Below are positions 27,001 to 38,986 of a stretch of 64,000 nucleotides of DNA, piece by piece (position 1 is the first letter of the stretch; every line of letters begins with the position of its first letter). The notes beneath the pieces were generated by a model. The model had not been told where the DNA came from, did not search any database, and saw only the letters and a list, made by a program, of their open reading frames with translations. The DNA is from Oenanthe sinensis (lineage: Eukaryota; Streptophyta; Magnoliopsida; Apiales; Apiaceae): NCBI GenBank assembly GCA_028671895.1, contig CM053796.1, positions 32,424,860 through 32,488,859 of the forward strand, read 5' to 3'. The position numbers and the translations under genes were made by a program.

Positions 27001-30000
27001 CTATACTACACTATGATGTACAACTATGTGTCCCATTGGACGGTCATAAATTATACTCAACACAAGTGTGTTCACTTGTGTGATTCAAATAATTATCTAT
27101 GCACAGTATTACAGGACTAGTCAGTTTGGGGAACCATGCATCCCTCGTTTATCTCTTATAGGAGTACATAGCATAATTAGTTAGATACAGACAAGTATAT
27201 TTATTGATTCTGATTCCTATATTTTTGTTGATATAAAATTAATTTGCTTATATTTTTTTTATTTCTTACATTTATCTCTCAGTGTCGTTGCCTTGCAGTT
27301 CTAAAATTACAGGTGAGTTTGTTTCCTCTTGGATTTCGTATTCTCTGCCCTCCATTATATCCAAATTTCACTTGTTATAATCTACCGACCCTTATAAATT
27401 GCCCTTTCATGATTACTTTGATAGTTTCCACATAAAATTGGCAATTTGTCACTTCTTTAAACAATATCTTGCTATTTTTATTAATCTTTTTATTCATCTT
27501 CTCCTTGGTTGCTAACATCAATGGCGTTTAAGCCTCCCATCAAGTGTTCCCGGAGCTTTTCCTGCAGTCAATATCGAGCTCGTCTACCTAGTATACCGAG
27601 TCCACCAAATTGGCTACCATTTTCAACCTATAAAACATTGGATCAGCGGTATGTATGTTAAGTTATCAGTTCTCCGTCTCCTAAAACCTTAGGGTTAACG
27701 TTTAGAACTTACCAGGATCTTATATTATATTCTAACATTCCCCTCACTCGAAAGCTCATTTTTGACATTCCCCTCACATGAAAGCTCATTTTTGGGTCAA
27801 AAAATGGATCACGTGCACATCTTTGGGGCAATACTATGCATTCTGTGTCCATAATAAATTATGAGAATATTGGGGGTGGCAGAGAATCAAACTGAACTCG
27901 AGAATCCTGCCCACATACCATGTTAAGTAACCATTTCTTAAGGTGTGAGAAGGAGGACTCACCAGGATCTTATATTATATTCAAACATGTACATAGATAT
28001 AAATAATATTATATAATTATATGGTCACATGTTACTGCATTTATACATCATGAGTATGCAGCTTATGCTAATAAGATATGTGTGTCGATCATTGTGTAAT
28101 AGTTTACGATAATTTGTTTAAGTGTTTTGTTTGAGATTGAAAGTACGTAGCAGTCCTTAACGAGAATTTTTACAAAATGTTACTATCTTATTAGTTTAAC
28201 CTGGCCGAATGGAATTATTGTTTACTTTATCATATATAGTGTGTATATATATATATACACAAACTAACTATATTATTAAAGCCGAAGCATTAAAATTTTG
28301 GTAGTCGCTCGGTAATTGGGCCTAACTTTTAAATATTAATCTTCTAATCAAAACACAACTCTAAACCAAAGACAAAAACCTTATCCTCTTTAAATACAAA
28401 CATCAATAAAATATAAGCAAAACACACAAATTTTATCCCCTTTAAATAAAAACACAAATAAAATATGTGAAAACTATATAAGAATAGTTCTATACATAAT
28501 ATTAAATAAAACTTAAATTGTTGTTAGAAGAATAAAAATAAATTCAAATCAGAAAAATAAGATATTAAAATTAAAAAAATATATATTAAGAATATTCTCG
28601 TACATCAAGCTAATATGTGTGTGTGTGTGTATTATATACATGTTAGAAAAAAATATTTGAGATTAATGTTTTTATCCTAAGATCCATATAAGATCCTAAG
28701 TTATCTATATGACTGACTACTTAGTTTAAGATTCGTTATTAATCTAATTAGCACTAATTTTTTCCAACATTAGTTTCCGGATATCCATTGGTTAATTATT
28801 TGAATTTTAATAGAGTATTGAACATATATACTGGTATGGAAGTACCTCAATAGCCTTGTTATTAAACAAACAAATATAAAATATAATAACCAACGATATT
28901 TATCCAATTGCTATTGGCAACACAAAAAAGAGTAGTGCTAGGTATTCCAAATTAATATAATCAAGGCTAAAGCTACAAGCGAAAAATGAACAAAATGGGA
29001 CCTTTTGAGAGAAGACTCAATAGCAGATACAGTATGTGCCTCTTTCATAAACAATATCTAAGGTAGAAGCATGCATGACATTGAGAACAAACAACGAAAA
29101 CGAGAAAAAAGAAGAATATAGTGGCCAAAAACAGAGACCAACACAAAATTCCAGCTAAATAAAACCACCAACAACTCGCAGAAGGGTCCTCATGTAAAGT
29201 GGAAAAGTGGTCTCGGAAATGGGCATTAGACGACCTAGCCAAGGTCGAGTAGAGTGTCTCGAACTTATAGCACAATTTAACTTTGGATTGTGTGATTTTT
29301 GTCCCGAACAAAGCCAATATCAACCCACTTGTAGAAGATGGCAAAAAGAATACAGAAAACGCATTTAAATAAGACAACATATTTGAGTATAGATGTTCGG
29401 TGGTTGTTATACCTTTATTCAATTCAGGACTCCAGGAGAGGTCTATAGGGAAACTAGCACTATCATTAATAAATCATGATAAAAAATCTTGGACAATATC
29501 TTTTCATAGATGAGACAAACTTATGCAACCTTTACATTGTAGAAAATGTTACTTTGAGAATTAAGAACACGTTCAATTCTTATGTAGAACATCAAATCAA
29601 AAAAATTACATTTTGCATCCTTAAAGTTATACTTGCTCGACCAAGGAGTGACCATCTATATCGACTTGTCTAGTTAAATCTATACCACATAACATCATCC
29701 ACTGCATTCAGCTATAAAGTAGGATGATCTTAGACTGTTACAGGGGTATTATAATTGTTTATAATATTTAACCGGTATATCATTTTCTCCTTCATTAAGA
29801 GCCCCAATTTCGCGGTATGAACCATAATTTCATATGCTCACCATCCAATGTCAAATTAAGACAACATTCGGGAGATGAATTGAAGACCTTGAACTTCTAT
29901 TCCTTGCCCCGACCTATGGTCTCTCAAAATCATTCTATTAAAACCCAAAGGTAAATTTAATATAGCTACTACGTTGAATTTCCTTATCAGTTCAATCATT

Positions 30001-33000
30001 ATATCTATTTCTTGTTTCTTCGAATAAGGTATGTATTTCCTTATTAGTTATTTTAATATTCCTTCCATTAGTATTTTCTGATTAATTTGATGAATTTAAT
30101 GAGTCACAAAATACCAAAACCCATGTCAGCATCCCAATTTTTGTATGAGATATAATCTATCCTGCACCCGTTCAACTCGGTTAATTGTCCACGTCGACCG
30201 AGACAATTCCAAAACTACAGAACATGACAAAGTTGTCAGCCCTATTTATGATTAATTTCTTGTTTTGGGGATCATTTTTGTTTTGGAATCTTCATTATTG
30301 ATATTTTTAACCCCCCCCCTAATTCATACCGCATTAGAATATGTTAGTGACTGATACATATTTGATTAATATTTTTAATCCCTTCTTGATATTCTAAACA
30401 CTAATTCATACTGCATTAGAATATGTTAGTGATTAATACATATTATTTGTAGCATGGTAAGAAAGCAAAGAAAAGGATGTCCCTTTCATTTCTAAATCCA
30501 AAGTGTTGTGTGCTTATTATATAATTTTCAAGTATCTACTTAGCTGGCTATAACTTTCTTGCTTATCTGATTCTTTTGATTTGCTTATGATATTATTTTA
30601 CTGGTTTGATTTATAAACATACTTACATACCCTGTTTACCAAACTAAATAAATGTGCACTTGGTACGTAGATCTTTCTTAATAGTCCAATACAGATCACC
30701 CAACATATATCATTATATGATTGGATTTTTCAATGTTCTTTATCATCATCTGGTGTGCACATATGTAATATGTGTATATATATAAGCTCGTCTTTAAATG
30801 TTCTTTAAATTACTGTCTTTTTCTTTACAACTCCAAGTTTCCAGTTGTTTGTTGTTCAATTAGCTAATGGTACGATTTTTACTTCACTACACACTAAATT
30901 TTCTAGCTTAAAAACATAGGTTTAGTTTGCCTAAAATTGAATTGAACTTGTTTTAATGCAATGATTTAGGTATCCTCTCCACTGTTTGTTTAAGCTTTGA
31001 ATATGGATATCTAATTTTGGCATAATTTTGGCTTTTAATACAAGTCATTGATTAATTTTTTATGATATATCAGTCTTCTAAAAGACGGGAATTGGAATTA
31101 GACGATGAAGGTACCGTACAGTGATTAATCGGGTAATCGGTGATTAATCGGATTGATTAATCAGAGCATTAATCGGAAATAATTTAAATTAATAAATAAT
31201 ATATAATTATATTTAAACATCTTCAAATTATCATAAAATTTATAATAAAAAATATCATATATCATTAGTCCATACATATTTAGGTGTTAAAATTTAAAAA
31301 AAAAACTACTTATCATTAGCATTTAAATGGTTTATACCTAATAATCATTATTTAATAGTTAATCTTAGTAGTTATTACATAAAATATATATAATTATTAG
31401 GAATTTGAGAGAGTATTTGAAATTTATGAAGGATTTAGGGTCATACAACCCATATTTATTGTAAATTTTTAATATATATATATTAATTATCAAAAAAAAT
31501 TGAAATTATAACTTTAAAAAAAAAATGACCGATTTTTGACCGTTTCAACCAATTTTTGACCGTTTTAACCGATTTTTTCCGTCTCGCCCGATCTTTGACC
31601 GAGTTCTTGGAAAAAAACATTCTTTGACTCAATTTCCGATTAATCGAGACGAACCGTCCGTCTACGATTAATCGACCGATTAATCGGAAAAGACGTCATC
31701 TTTTAGAACAGTGTGATATATATAACTAAATGGATCGGATCTGAGATCAGTTTATACAGAAGATAAACGGATCGGATTCCTACAACTTGTCAAATCTGAT
31801 CCATATAAAAGTTAAAAGATTTGGACATAAATTTTGTGAAATCCTATCTTAATCCAACACGATTACAGGCCTGGAAAGAATTATAGATAACAAACTACAG
31901 ACATAATTTATTAAATACATATATTTTATGTTCAACTAAATGCCTATATTTTGTTAAATACATAAGCAAAAAATGTATATTTGCAAAAAACGCATCATTT
32001 TCTGCGAACGAATAAATATGGAATGTTGATTAAATTAAAAATAGGGACTAAATTTGTTCTAAGTTCTATCACGGACCAGATTTCTACTTTGATTCATACC
32101 CTAGATATAGAGAGTATATAAGTTTAGTGGTAAGTCTACAATCTTCATAGAAGAGTTCCATTTTCTCACAAATCATACTCAAATCAAAATGGTATATAAC
32201 AACCTAGGCAGAGATGGTCAACTAAAGAATCATTTCACTATTCTGGACTAAACTACTTGTCATGCTAACATCATTCCTGTCCTACTACTGTCTATAGTGC
32301 AACAAAAGAATTCAAATTGGTAAAATTTTAGCTCCTGATGCCACTTGATGCAGGATAAAATTAATCAAGAGTAGGATAAAGGATAAAAATCTATCTACAG
32401 AGAAACCTCATAAATAAGCATATTTACCAGCAGACACCCTCTTGTTGTTGTCAATACTTAGTACTAAAATCTCATACTTAGTAGTAGTTTAATTTATTAC
32501 TCTACTAATGAATGCTATCCTACATATTAGTTTGTGGGAGTATAGTTACACTTAACCAAGACGATCACATAAGCAGAGATGATCAAATCTTCTAAATCAA
32601 TGAGTTGCCACGCACCTGAAATAGGATAAGAACTCTCAGTTGTTGTTTTTTAATTTCCGAGAGTATCATCTCCAGGAGTTGTAATTTTCCACTGGCTTTT
32701 ATCTCAATGTCCAAGAAACTTATGGGAGGAAGATCTTTAATTATCACGTGTTTAAGAGAAGGATCGACAATATAAGGATGGTCACAGCTCTGAAAAGCAA
32801 ATAAGTGCAATATAACATCAGAAATTCAGAGAGGTTAAAACAATTAGACCTATATTCATATCATAATCAGAAAGACTGTATGTAGATTGCAGGCATATGT
32901 TCCCAGAAAGTGAAGATAAAGGTATAACATATAAGCCAGCAGCCTTCCCACAATGGTGGAAATAATGCCTAAGAGGCCTAACCTTTCGAGTTGAGAAGAC

Positions 33001-36000
33001 AATATCCCGGAGAGCCCCTACAGGATCAGTCCTCGAATATGAGCACAGTGATATAGAATTAGACAGAAGTGTATCACAGTACTGCTCAAGCTGCACATTG
33101 GATATTAGAGAAGGAACCCAAAACTCTACAAACTTGGAAGAGCTTGACTTTCCCTCGCATGCAATATATTTTGACAACCTCTCTCTTAATTTACAAAGAC
33201 TGTCGACTGACTCGGCTTTCAGGACATCAACATTTATGGAATCACCGCAAGATTCAAGCAATGACAGCAGATTTAAGTATTCAGTGACATTATCCTGCAA
33301 AATTCTGACGATTATCGAGGACTAATGTTATATGTCAAAACAGAGAAGGGAAACGAGAAACCGAGCTCACCTTCAATGCACCACTATAAAGAAGAATCTT
33401 TACATCGGCGGCTAACATCTTAATTCGTTCAAATTGAGATGAGACTTTAGGTTGTTGGCACTCATCAACTATTATTGTTTTCCATTTAATGGAGTCCAAG
33501 AATAGGAAATCCTGGAGAAATATACACTGAGGTAAATTTGAATACAATGCCAAAGAATATACATATACTATGAACATATCCATTAGGTTGATTTTTAGAA
33601 ATGAAAAATATATATCTAGTCTAAAATATGTAGGGAGGAGTGAGGGCCTCCATTACCCAACTCTTTATTTCGGGCAATTAACACTCAGACATGGGTGTAG
33701 ACACTTATTTTGGGCTAAAAACATGTATATTTTTCAAAAGCATACCAATAAGTACGGCTAACAAACAATTTCGTCAAAAAAACCAGAAAAAAAAAGTTCC
33801 ATATAATACTCCATACAAGGTATTATTTAATTCTCTAGTTTATGTCAATTTTTCCACCCACTTAATCTCAGAACTAAAACTACTTGCACCCTGTTTGGAA
33901 CATACATAGGATAACAATTAAAGGTGATTGATAATCCTGTAGCATACCTTGTTTACTACTAGTGAACCCTCTCATGCAGGTTCAACTTATTTTCACATCC
34001 ACAAAAGTTCCTTTCTTGTTTCCAAAATAAAGCAAAAGATTACATCGCATCTAATGCTATATTATTATAAGCTGGTACAAATGGAAAAGAGACTATATGT
34101 GTAACACATATTAATTGTAGTTTTAACATGCCATTAAAAAAATATGTGAGACCCGTTGCTATACATATAAAGATTACATTGCATCTAACGTTGTATAATT
34201 AAAATCTGGTACAAATGGAAAAGAGACTACATGTGCAACACATAGCTAACTGTAGTTTTAACATGCTGTTAAAAAACAATGAAGCCCGTCACTATTAATT
34301 TATATAAAGAAATGTGCACATGTCTCATAGACTCATGGTAAATATCGATGTAGAGTGTAGTTTGATTTAGCATTAATCAACCCACATTTGAATATGAACA
34401 TTACGAGATTTTTCGACATACAATTCCCATACATTGTAGGGAGTGATACTAGACGTACAACATCTTAATGACAAAACTACTCAAACTTATCATCACCAAT
34501 GTTAAATCTTGAAGACTCTGTGAGTTTCAACTACATTGCTGCTAATCAATCTTTAATAGGAGTTGTACTTTTCAGCTATTTATGTATAAAATCTCTCCTT
34601 GTATGGCATTTCTTTCTTGGGAGAAAATATGGGGGGCACGGAACAAATATGATGTTGCCATCTCTACTAATATGACATCCTTGTTTATCTTCGGTTGTCT
34701 CAAGCTACTAGGTATACAGCAATTTTAGGCCTAAAAGATGGGCTTAGTGATGTACCTCAACCACAATTTCCACCAAGGACAAAAGCACATGAAGCATTAT
34801 TCTACCATCATCATCATAAAACTCCAGTGTCCTGACACATTTTCTGTTATCACTACTCCCATTATATACTACAATATCTACAGATGGTACTGCACGCAAG
34901 AACTCAGCTTCCCACACTGGAAGCAAACTGGAAGTTGTTACAATAAGGAAGGGCTGACAAATATCAGATAAGGATACAATATATAAAAACATCTTCATTA
35001 TTCTGTCCTGCAAACAAATGTAGCTTACATTAGTTTCAACACATGAACAGTATTAATGAAGAGCACTAATCCAATTGGCATGAAAATTAATTCAAGTGCA
35101 AAAAAAAAATCAGGTGGTAGACCAGCCCAACAAAGAGTACTCTTTGTCAGCTTTATAATATAAATCTCTTCCTCCGTTACCCGGACTCTTCAATTTTGCC
35201 CTCATACCCGTGTCCACCAGACATGACATGGGTGTGGGTATGATATCTGCGGCAGATCCTTCATGTAAAAACCGGACACTTCATCTCGAAGCAATCTAGT
35301 TCAAAATGATTTACAAGGCTTTACAACAATTTATTTTTGACGAGTGATGTCCATAGATAAAATTTTCTAAGTTATCCTTCTAATTTATGCTATAATTTTG
35401 ACAAATATAATTATTTCATTACGTGTATGTTCTAATGGTAGATCACTCTATTTTAAATATATATGTGTGTGTGTGTGTGCGCGCGCGCATAATTTTACTT
35501 GTGTTAAGGTTACATGGTTACATGCCATATCCCCACACCCATGTGACCGTGTCCAATTTCGTATCTATATCCGTGAATTCTGAAATTTTTAAAATTGAGA
35601 ATCTGACACTTGGATCCACACCCGTGTACGACACCCATTCCCGAGTCCGGGTAACATAAATCTCTTCTGAGATCCACTCAACGCACAAAAATAATAGCAT
35701 TATCAAAGTATCCATGTTTGTACAGGAAAATAGCAATGTAAGATAGAAATTAGATTATAAAATATTTTTAGGATCCATCTAAAAATTGCACAGGGAGAGT
35801 TTTAGGATGAGGATCACCTTATCATCAAATACAAATGCACTCTGTCCTTTATGCGTAAACTCTCGCAGCTTGTTTACAGTCTCAAGGTTATTGGCATCCG
35901 ATCCAGGTGGACTCCTAGTTGCAAGCTGCTGAAGTTTGACTAGGGACCCATTCTTATCCTGCAGTATCATCAAAAAATTCTATAAGAACTAAAAGAAATA

Positions 36001-38768
36001 TAATTTTAGCACGAGTTACATGAGAAATGGACAAAGAGCCTTAAGCAAACCAAGTATTATTCCATGATACCAATTTAAATGGTTAGAGTTCCATGGTGGT
36101 GCTAGAGGTTTATGAACATCAAAAAAAATTCTTAGAAACCTAAAATTTCCATAGAGGATCATTAGTAAGTAGAAGAGTATTAGTAGTTTGAAATTACCTT
36201 ATCAACAGAAGAGGGATCATCCAATGCCTTCTTGTGACGATTCTCGTAATCCTTTATAAGATTAACACCATGAACAGGGCTTAGAAAAGTATCCAACTCC
36301 CACGTAACACTTTCGTAGTCAAGCCCACACCATTTCACAAGCCACTCATAGTAACAACTTGAAGTGCCAGGAGGCCCGTTGTTCTCCTGGTTGGGGGAAA
36401 ACAACAATCTTTTCTTCAATAATCGCTGTGGTACAACCCACTCTTCATTCCACTTCACCACCTGGATGAAAACAAATCATAGGTAGGACTAGTTGATATT
36501 ACTAATGGTGTAATCTTTGCACTATTCCAGTAAACTAAATGGTGAATTTTAGAAACTTAAAAGTAGAAGGGGGCCGGAGAAATGTTTAACCTCTCTTTGT
36601 TTATTAAATTCCTCAATAAGTTTTTCAGCATCATGAGACAAATGACTTTCCGGAATCCACCGGTTGTGAATGTGAGCAAGACCTCTGTATTTGACAAAAT
36701 ATTGTTTTTCCTTTCGCAATCCTGGATCATAAATTAAGCAGCACTCAGAAAGAGTCCTGTGTGCAAACTAAAAAAAGAACTAGAAATCAAATCATCATGT
36801 TACTACTAATTCTTAATGCAGAACTCGAATATATAATCCATGTAAGTTCATGCATACAGCTCAAGGAGATAATTTTATTTTATTTTAGGATGTCAAAATC
36901 AATGCACCAGTTCTCCCACCTTCAACATCTGAGACCTCAGTTTCTCTAGTATTCCAGATTGCCTCTACATTTTCAGACAATGGACGAGCACCAGTCTGCA
37001 CCTTATTGTTCAAACATTGAAAGCAGTGCCAAACTCCGACTGGGACATCATCTGTGGATGGATCTAAAGAAGATGTATGGCAGCTTGTCTTGCAATATTT
37101 ACCATCACAAAACCTGGTACATGATAAAATTTATGATCAAAGAAGAAGATTAAGATTTTCTGTTGAGCTGAGATAGACATAAATGGCGAAGTACAATATA
37201 TGATTGTACTGAATAACAAGGCTTTCCGATAAGCATCAGTTTTTCTTGGATATGAGTCGCATCCAAGTCTATACAATCCCTGCACCAATATTTAAAGATG
37301 GGGAAAAGAGTGGGAACATTTGTGACTAGGCATGTTCCTATCTCGTACTATGACAAAGCAAGAACACTGATGAAATCAATAAAATTAACTATGAAATCTA
37401 TACTAAAATTTTGATTATTCTTTCAATAGTTCATGTCAGCAAATCTCCAACTCAACTAAGACCATAATAATGCATAGCGAGGAATGCTTGCTGCTCAATC
37501 GGGGCATTTAGAGGTTTTTACAAAGCAAATGCATTCTAATTGTGCATTTGTAAAACATTAAGATCTCAACTTAGTTCTAAACACAAGCCCATTAAAGTTT
37601 GCATTAAATAGCTCAAAACTTAGTCTGACAATCCAACAATATACAATCTGACATATTCAAAAAGGAAAGAAGCGCATGCATACGTATTAAGTCACGTATT
37701 AAGTACCTTCTCCTTTTTGAGCACGTGACACAAGTTTCAAAGTCATTTCTACTTTTGCACCCAGAAGATTCATGAAGATCCATGCATGAATCCCTTTTTC
37801 TTTTCGACAATATAGGTACATCGCCACATTTAAAATCAATCCCAACACCATGGGATTCTCCAATCAAACCAGAAACTTCCATTTCAATAGGTTGCACCTG
37901 CTCTTCTCTAGAACCGTCCACAAGAATCTTTTCATCTTGTAATAAAGTCTCTTTCGCTACACATTTCCTTTCAGAGGACTTCGCTTCATTTTTATCTATC
38001 ATCACAAAAAGCAAAATACAATTAAACAACTGCACACTTAAGTCCTCCGTAACAAATTAATATCAATACACTTCTGATGTCAAAATTGCGGCGCTAGGAC
38101 AACAAATCAAACACATATAAAGGTGTGCGCTCATACGAAAACCAAAACAAGACAAAAAAAAACTAAAAACTTATCCCAACTTTACAATTTCACACTTTAC
38201 ATAATTTGTACACCAGTGTTGTTTTCACAGCTTTCAATCATTGGCGGAACAAAACGAATTCAAACCCCAACCGCCCTAAACATTTCTAGTCAAACACATA
38301 CAAAATTAAATACAGCTACGGCAACAAATCAAACACCTATACAGGCGTGTGTCACGGAAAACTAAAAACTTATCCCAGCCTTTTCACACTCTAGGTCTCG
38401 TTTTCACAGTTTTTAATCATTGGCGGACCGCAATGAATTCAAACCCCGATCACCCTAAACATTTTTCGATAAACATTTTTAATCTCGAAATCCCAGTCCC
38501 ACAGCTATTTTTAGTTTTTTACCAATGCATGACACTCTCTAGACACATATATCGAAAACGAACATTCATTTAATTACCGAATCGATATCGAGGTAAACGA
38601 GCAACAAGAAGCTGAGCTTAACAACACAGCAACAACAAAAATGATAATAAAAAGTAGATAAAAGCAGAGTTACACAAGACCTGTAACAATTTTTCTAGGC
38701 TGTGGACTAAACATTGATTTGAAGGAGTGGCCATTCCACGCTGGCTTTTTCTTTGCTCTTGCAGCCAT
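18050..38768 (-). CDS. MOM1: MOM1-type silencing protein (chromodomain, degenerate SNF2 helicase), complete
   Basis: Sixteen coding exons on the minus strand: 38681-38768, 37707-37995, about 37230-37278 (exon 3, 3' border unresolved), 36920-37113, 36591-36721, 36198-36461, 35818-35958, 34756-35007, 33371-33511, 32983-33294, 32616-32789, 23994-24995, 23717-23821, 21881-23506, 21586-21793, 18050-18804. All other junctions are in phase, giving about 1.9 k residues. Order: PHD-like (CDGKYC...GVWHCFQC), two chromodomain-like segments (QYFVKYRGLAHIHNRW; YEWLVKWCGLDYESVTWEL), SNF2-like core with no Walker A and IIVDECQ in place of DEAH, helicase-C part (GDILDDFLREKYG, IIFDSDWNP), coiled coils, a CMM2-like segment (NPLQNERERL to KVLMNEILADAFRSKC) and a Pro/Gln-rich tail. 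MOM1 proteins act in the nucleus in transcriptional silencing of transposons, largely independently of changes in DNA methylation; CMM2 mediates dimerisation and partner binding. Family assignment is firm. Intron 11 is 7.6 kb. Confidence 0.93.
18333..18790 (-). repeat. Five tandem 87-bp (29-residue) repeats in the last MOM1 exon
   Basis: The anchor word GC(A/T)GGTTGG(A/C) occurs at 18357, 18444, 18531, 18618 and 18705, exactly 87 bases apart each time, so every unit keeps the frame. The encoded unit carries SSAGQPAASQ-like cores (GQPAGSQ, CQPAASQ, SQPAAKQ, GQPAVDQ, GQPAASQ) followed by a Leu/Gln stretch and a Pro-Ile-Ile/Val stretch. The units differ at many positions, so the array is not brand new. 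Low complexity and Pro/Gln richness suggest a disordered tail. Confidence 0.85.
20425..20904. repeat. Tandem duplication, two copies of 240 bp
   Basis: Copy one about 20425-20664, copy two 20665-20904, offset exactly 240 bases, with only a handful of substitutions between them. Because 240 is a multiple of three and the unit lacks stops in one plus frame, the pair makes a long open frame, but the peptide is Phe/Ser/Cys-rich with no family likeness, and it lies inside an intron of the opposite strand. Confidence 0.9.
21323..21430. repeat. Perfect 54-bp tandem pair
   Basis: 21323-21376 is repeated without change at 21377-21430 (unit begins CCAAACAATGTCTAACCATG). Perfect identity implies a very recent duplication, or an assembly artefact. 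Confidence 0.9.
21483..21575 (+). mobile_element. Possible tRNA-derived SINE fragment
   Basis: GGTTAGCCTTGTGATAAAGG resembles an A box region, and about 30 bases later GGTCATGAGTCCAATTCC resembles a B box (GGTTCGANTCC). No clear 3' tail or target duplication is visible, and the match is loose. It sits just inside the donor side of MOM1 intron 15. Confidence 0.35.
25924..26968. mobile_element. TA-flanked inverted-repeat element (TAFT/Micron-like), copy 1
   Basis: It begins next to a (TA)n run. Imperfect inverted ends contain AATAGAAAC...CTAGAAAC...AAAAAC on the left and the reverse complement on the right (GTTTCTAG...GTTTCTATT). It is about 1.05 kb with no transposase. The interior has several (T/A)GTGATT words at about 24-base spacing. 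Insertion into TA microsatellites with imperfect terminal repeats fits the TA-flanked groups described in maize and rice. The right border is accurate to about 10 bases. Confidence 0.55.
26979..26998 (+). repeat. (TG)n microsatellite
   Basis: Uninterrupted TG dinucleotides just outside the right end of the TA-flanked element. Confidence 0.9.
27734..27793. repeat. 30-bp imperfect tandem pair
   Basis: ACATTCCCCTCAC..GAAAGCTC occurs twice head to tail in MOM1 intron 11, 30 bases apart. A related phrase ACCAGGATCTTATATTATAT occurs at 27711 and again near 27961, so the segment between may be a short dispersed repeat. Confidence 0.6.
28262..28600 (+). mobile_element. Helitron-like fragment
   Basis: CTATATTATTAAAGCCGAAG followed by TTAAAATTTTGGTAGTCG matches the start of the Helitron-like element at 42353 (CTATATTATATTATTAAAACCGAA...AAAAGTTTTGGTCGG). 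The following TATTAATCTTCTAA stretch matches sequence near 43955. No 3' hairpin with CTAG end was found, so the right end given is only the limit of visible similarity. Confidence 0.45.
31071..31713. mobile_element. hAT-type non-autonomous element with 8-bp target duplication
   Basis: Flanked by the exact 8-bp direct repeat TGATATAT (31063-31070 and 31714-31721). Inverted ends read CAGTCTTCTAAAAGACG on the left and CACTGTTCTAAAAGATGACG on the right, in the CA(G/C)TG style of hAT ends. The subterminal zones are packed with the palindrome CCGATTAATCGG or its parts (31120-31170 and 31636-31688), and a TTTTGACCG word recurs at 31527-31603. At 643 bp it has no transposase and would need one in trans. 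Confidence 0.85.
34038..34306. repeat. Diverged tandem duplication, ~134-bp unit, in MOM1 intron 8
   Basis: GATTACAT(C/T)GCATCTAA at 34038 and again at 34172 begins two copies that share GGTACAAATGGAAAAGAGAC and TGTAGTTTTAACATGC. The copies differ at many positions. Confidence 0.75.
35171..35655. mobile_element. TIR element of unassigned type with 11-bp flanking direct repeat
   Basis: Flanked by ATAAATCTCTT on both sides (35160-35170 and 35656-35666). The ends contain inverted GTTACCCGGACTC (left, after CCTCC) and GAGTCCGGGTAAC (right). The interior is GC-richer than the intron, with repeated ACCCGTGT / CACCCATGTGAC words and a TG/CG microsatellite. No coding capacity. Long target repeats with these ends could be a MULE (9-bp duplication plus chance) but I do not recognise the family. 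Confidence 0.65.
35464..35488 (+). repeat. (TG)n(CG)n microsatellite
   Basis: TGTGTG passes directly into CGCGCG inside the 35171-35655 element. Confidence 0.9.
38101..38465. repeat. Diverged tandem duplication, ~221-bp offset, in MOM1 intron 1
   Basis: AACAAATCAAACAC starts both copies (38101 and about 38322). Shared later words are AAAACTTATCCCA, TTTTCACAG, AATCATTGGCGGA and GAATTCAAACCCC. The second copy is shortened and both have drifted. Confidence 0.7.
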
Positions 38769-38983
38769 TTACAATCACCCACACGCGCCAATTTTATGAT
38801 TTCTTCTTCTGATTATGATTATGATTATGAGTTGTGTGAAACGGTAATAAGTAACTTTTTTCAAACGACCCCTAATTGATCGTATTTATTTTATTTTACG
38901 GTGGTGTGAGAGTGAGGGGATGTATGGGGCCAGGTCTGTATTGGCCTGAAATAGCAAACGTTCAAAATACACCCTCGCCCCTG
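38769..38983 (-). promoter_or_regulatory. MOM1 leader and proximal promoter region
   Basis: About 215 bases separate the MOM1 start codon from the nearest transposon end. The stretch contains a short GATTAT trinucleotide-type repeat (38812-38830) and moderate-GC sequence. The transcription start must lie here or inside the adjoining element; no clear TATA box was identified. Confidence 0.45.
38785..38792 (-). promoter_or_regulatory. E2F-like word upstream of MOM1 start
   Basis: ATTGGCGC on the minus strand, 17 bases before the start codon, fits the loose plant E2F consensus WTTSSCSS. It probably lies in the leader. A match this short could be chance. Confidence 0.25.
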
Positions 38984-38986
38984 TTA

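Larger units (their letters stand above)
24996..32615 (-). other. MOM1 intron 11 (7.6 kb), transposon-rich
   Basis: The donor after the exon ending ...LILFQ and the acceptor before SVAGSGRDTLG are both in phase 0, and the joined protein continues the family sequence, so this whole stretch is intron. It holds a TA-flanked element, a Helitron-like end, a hAT element, 30-bp tandem copies near 27734 and several TG/TA microsatellites. Frames such as the minus-strand one at 29045-29422 show no family likeness. Confidence 0.85.

Noticed and set aside
29045..29422. 125-codon minus-strand frame inside MOM1 intron 11
   Set aside because: Has hydrophobic stretches but no family match that I recognise and no supporting splice or start context; the in-phase flanking exons make it intron.
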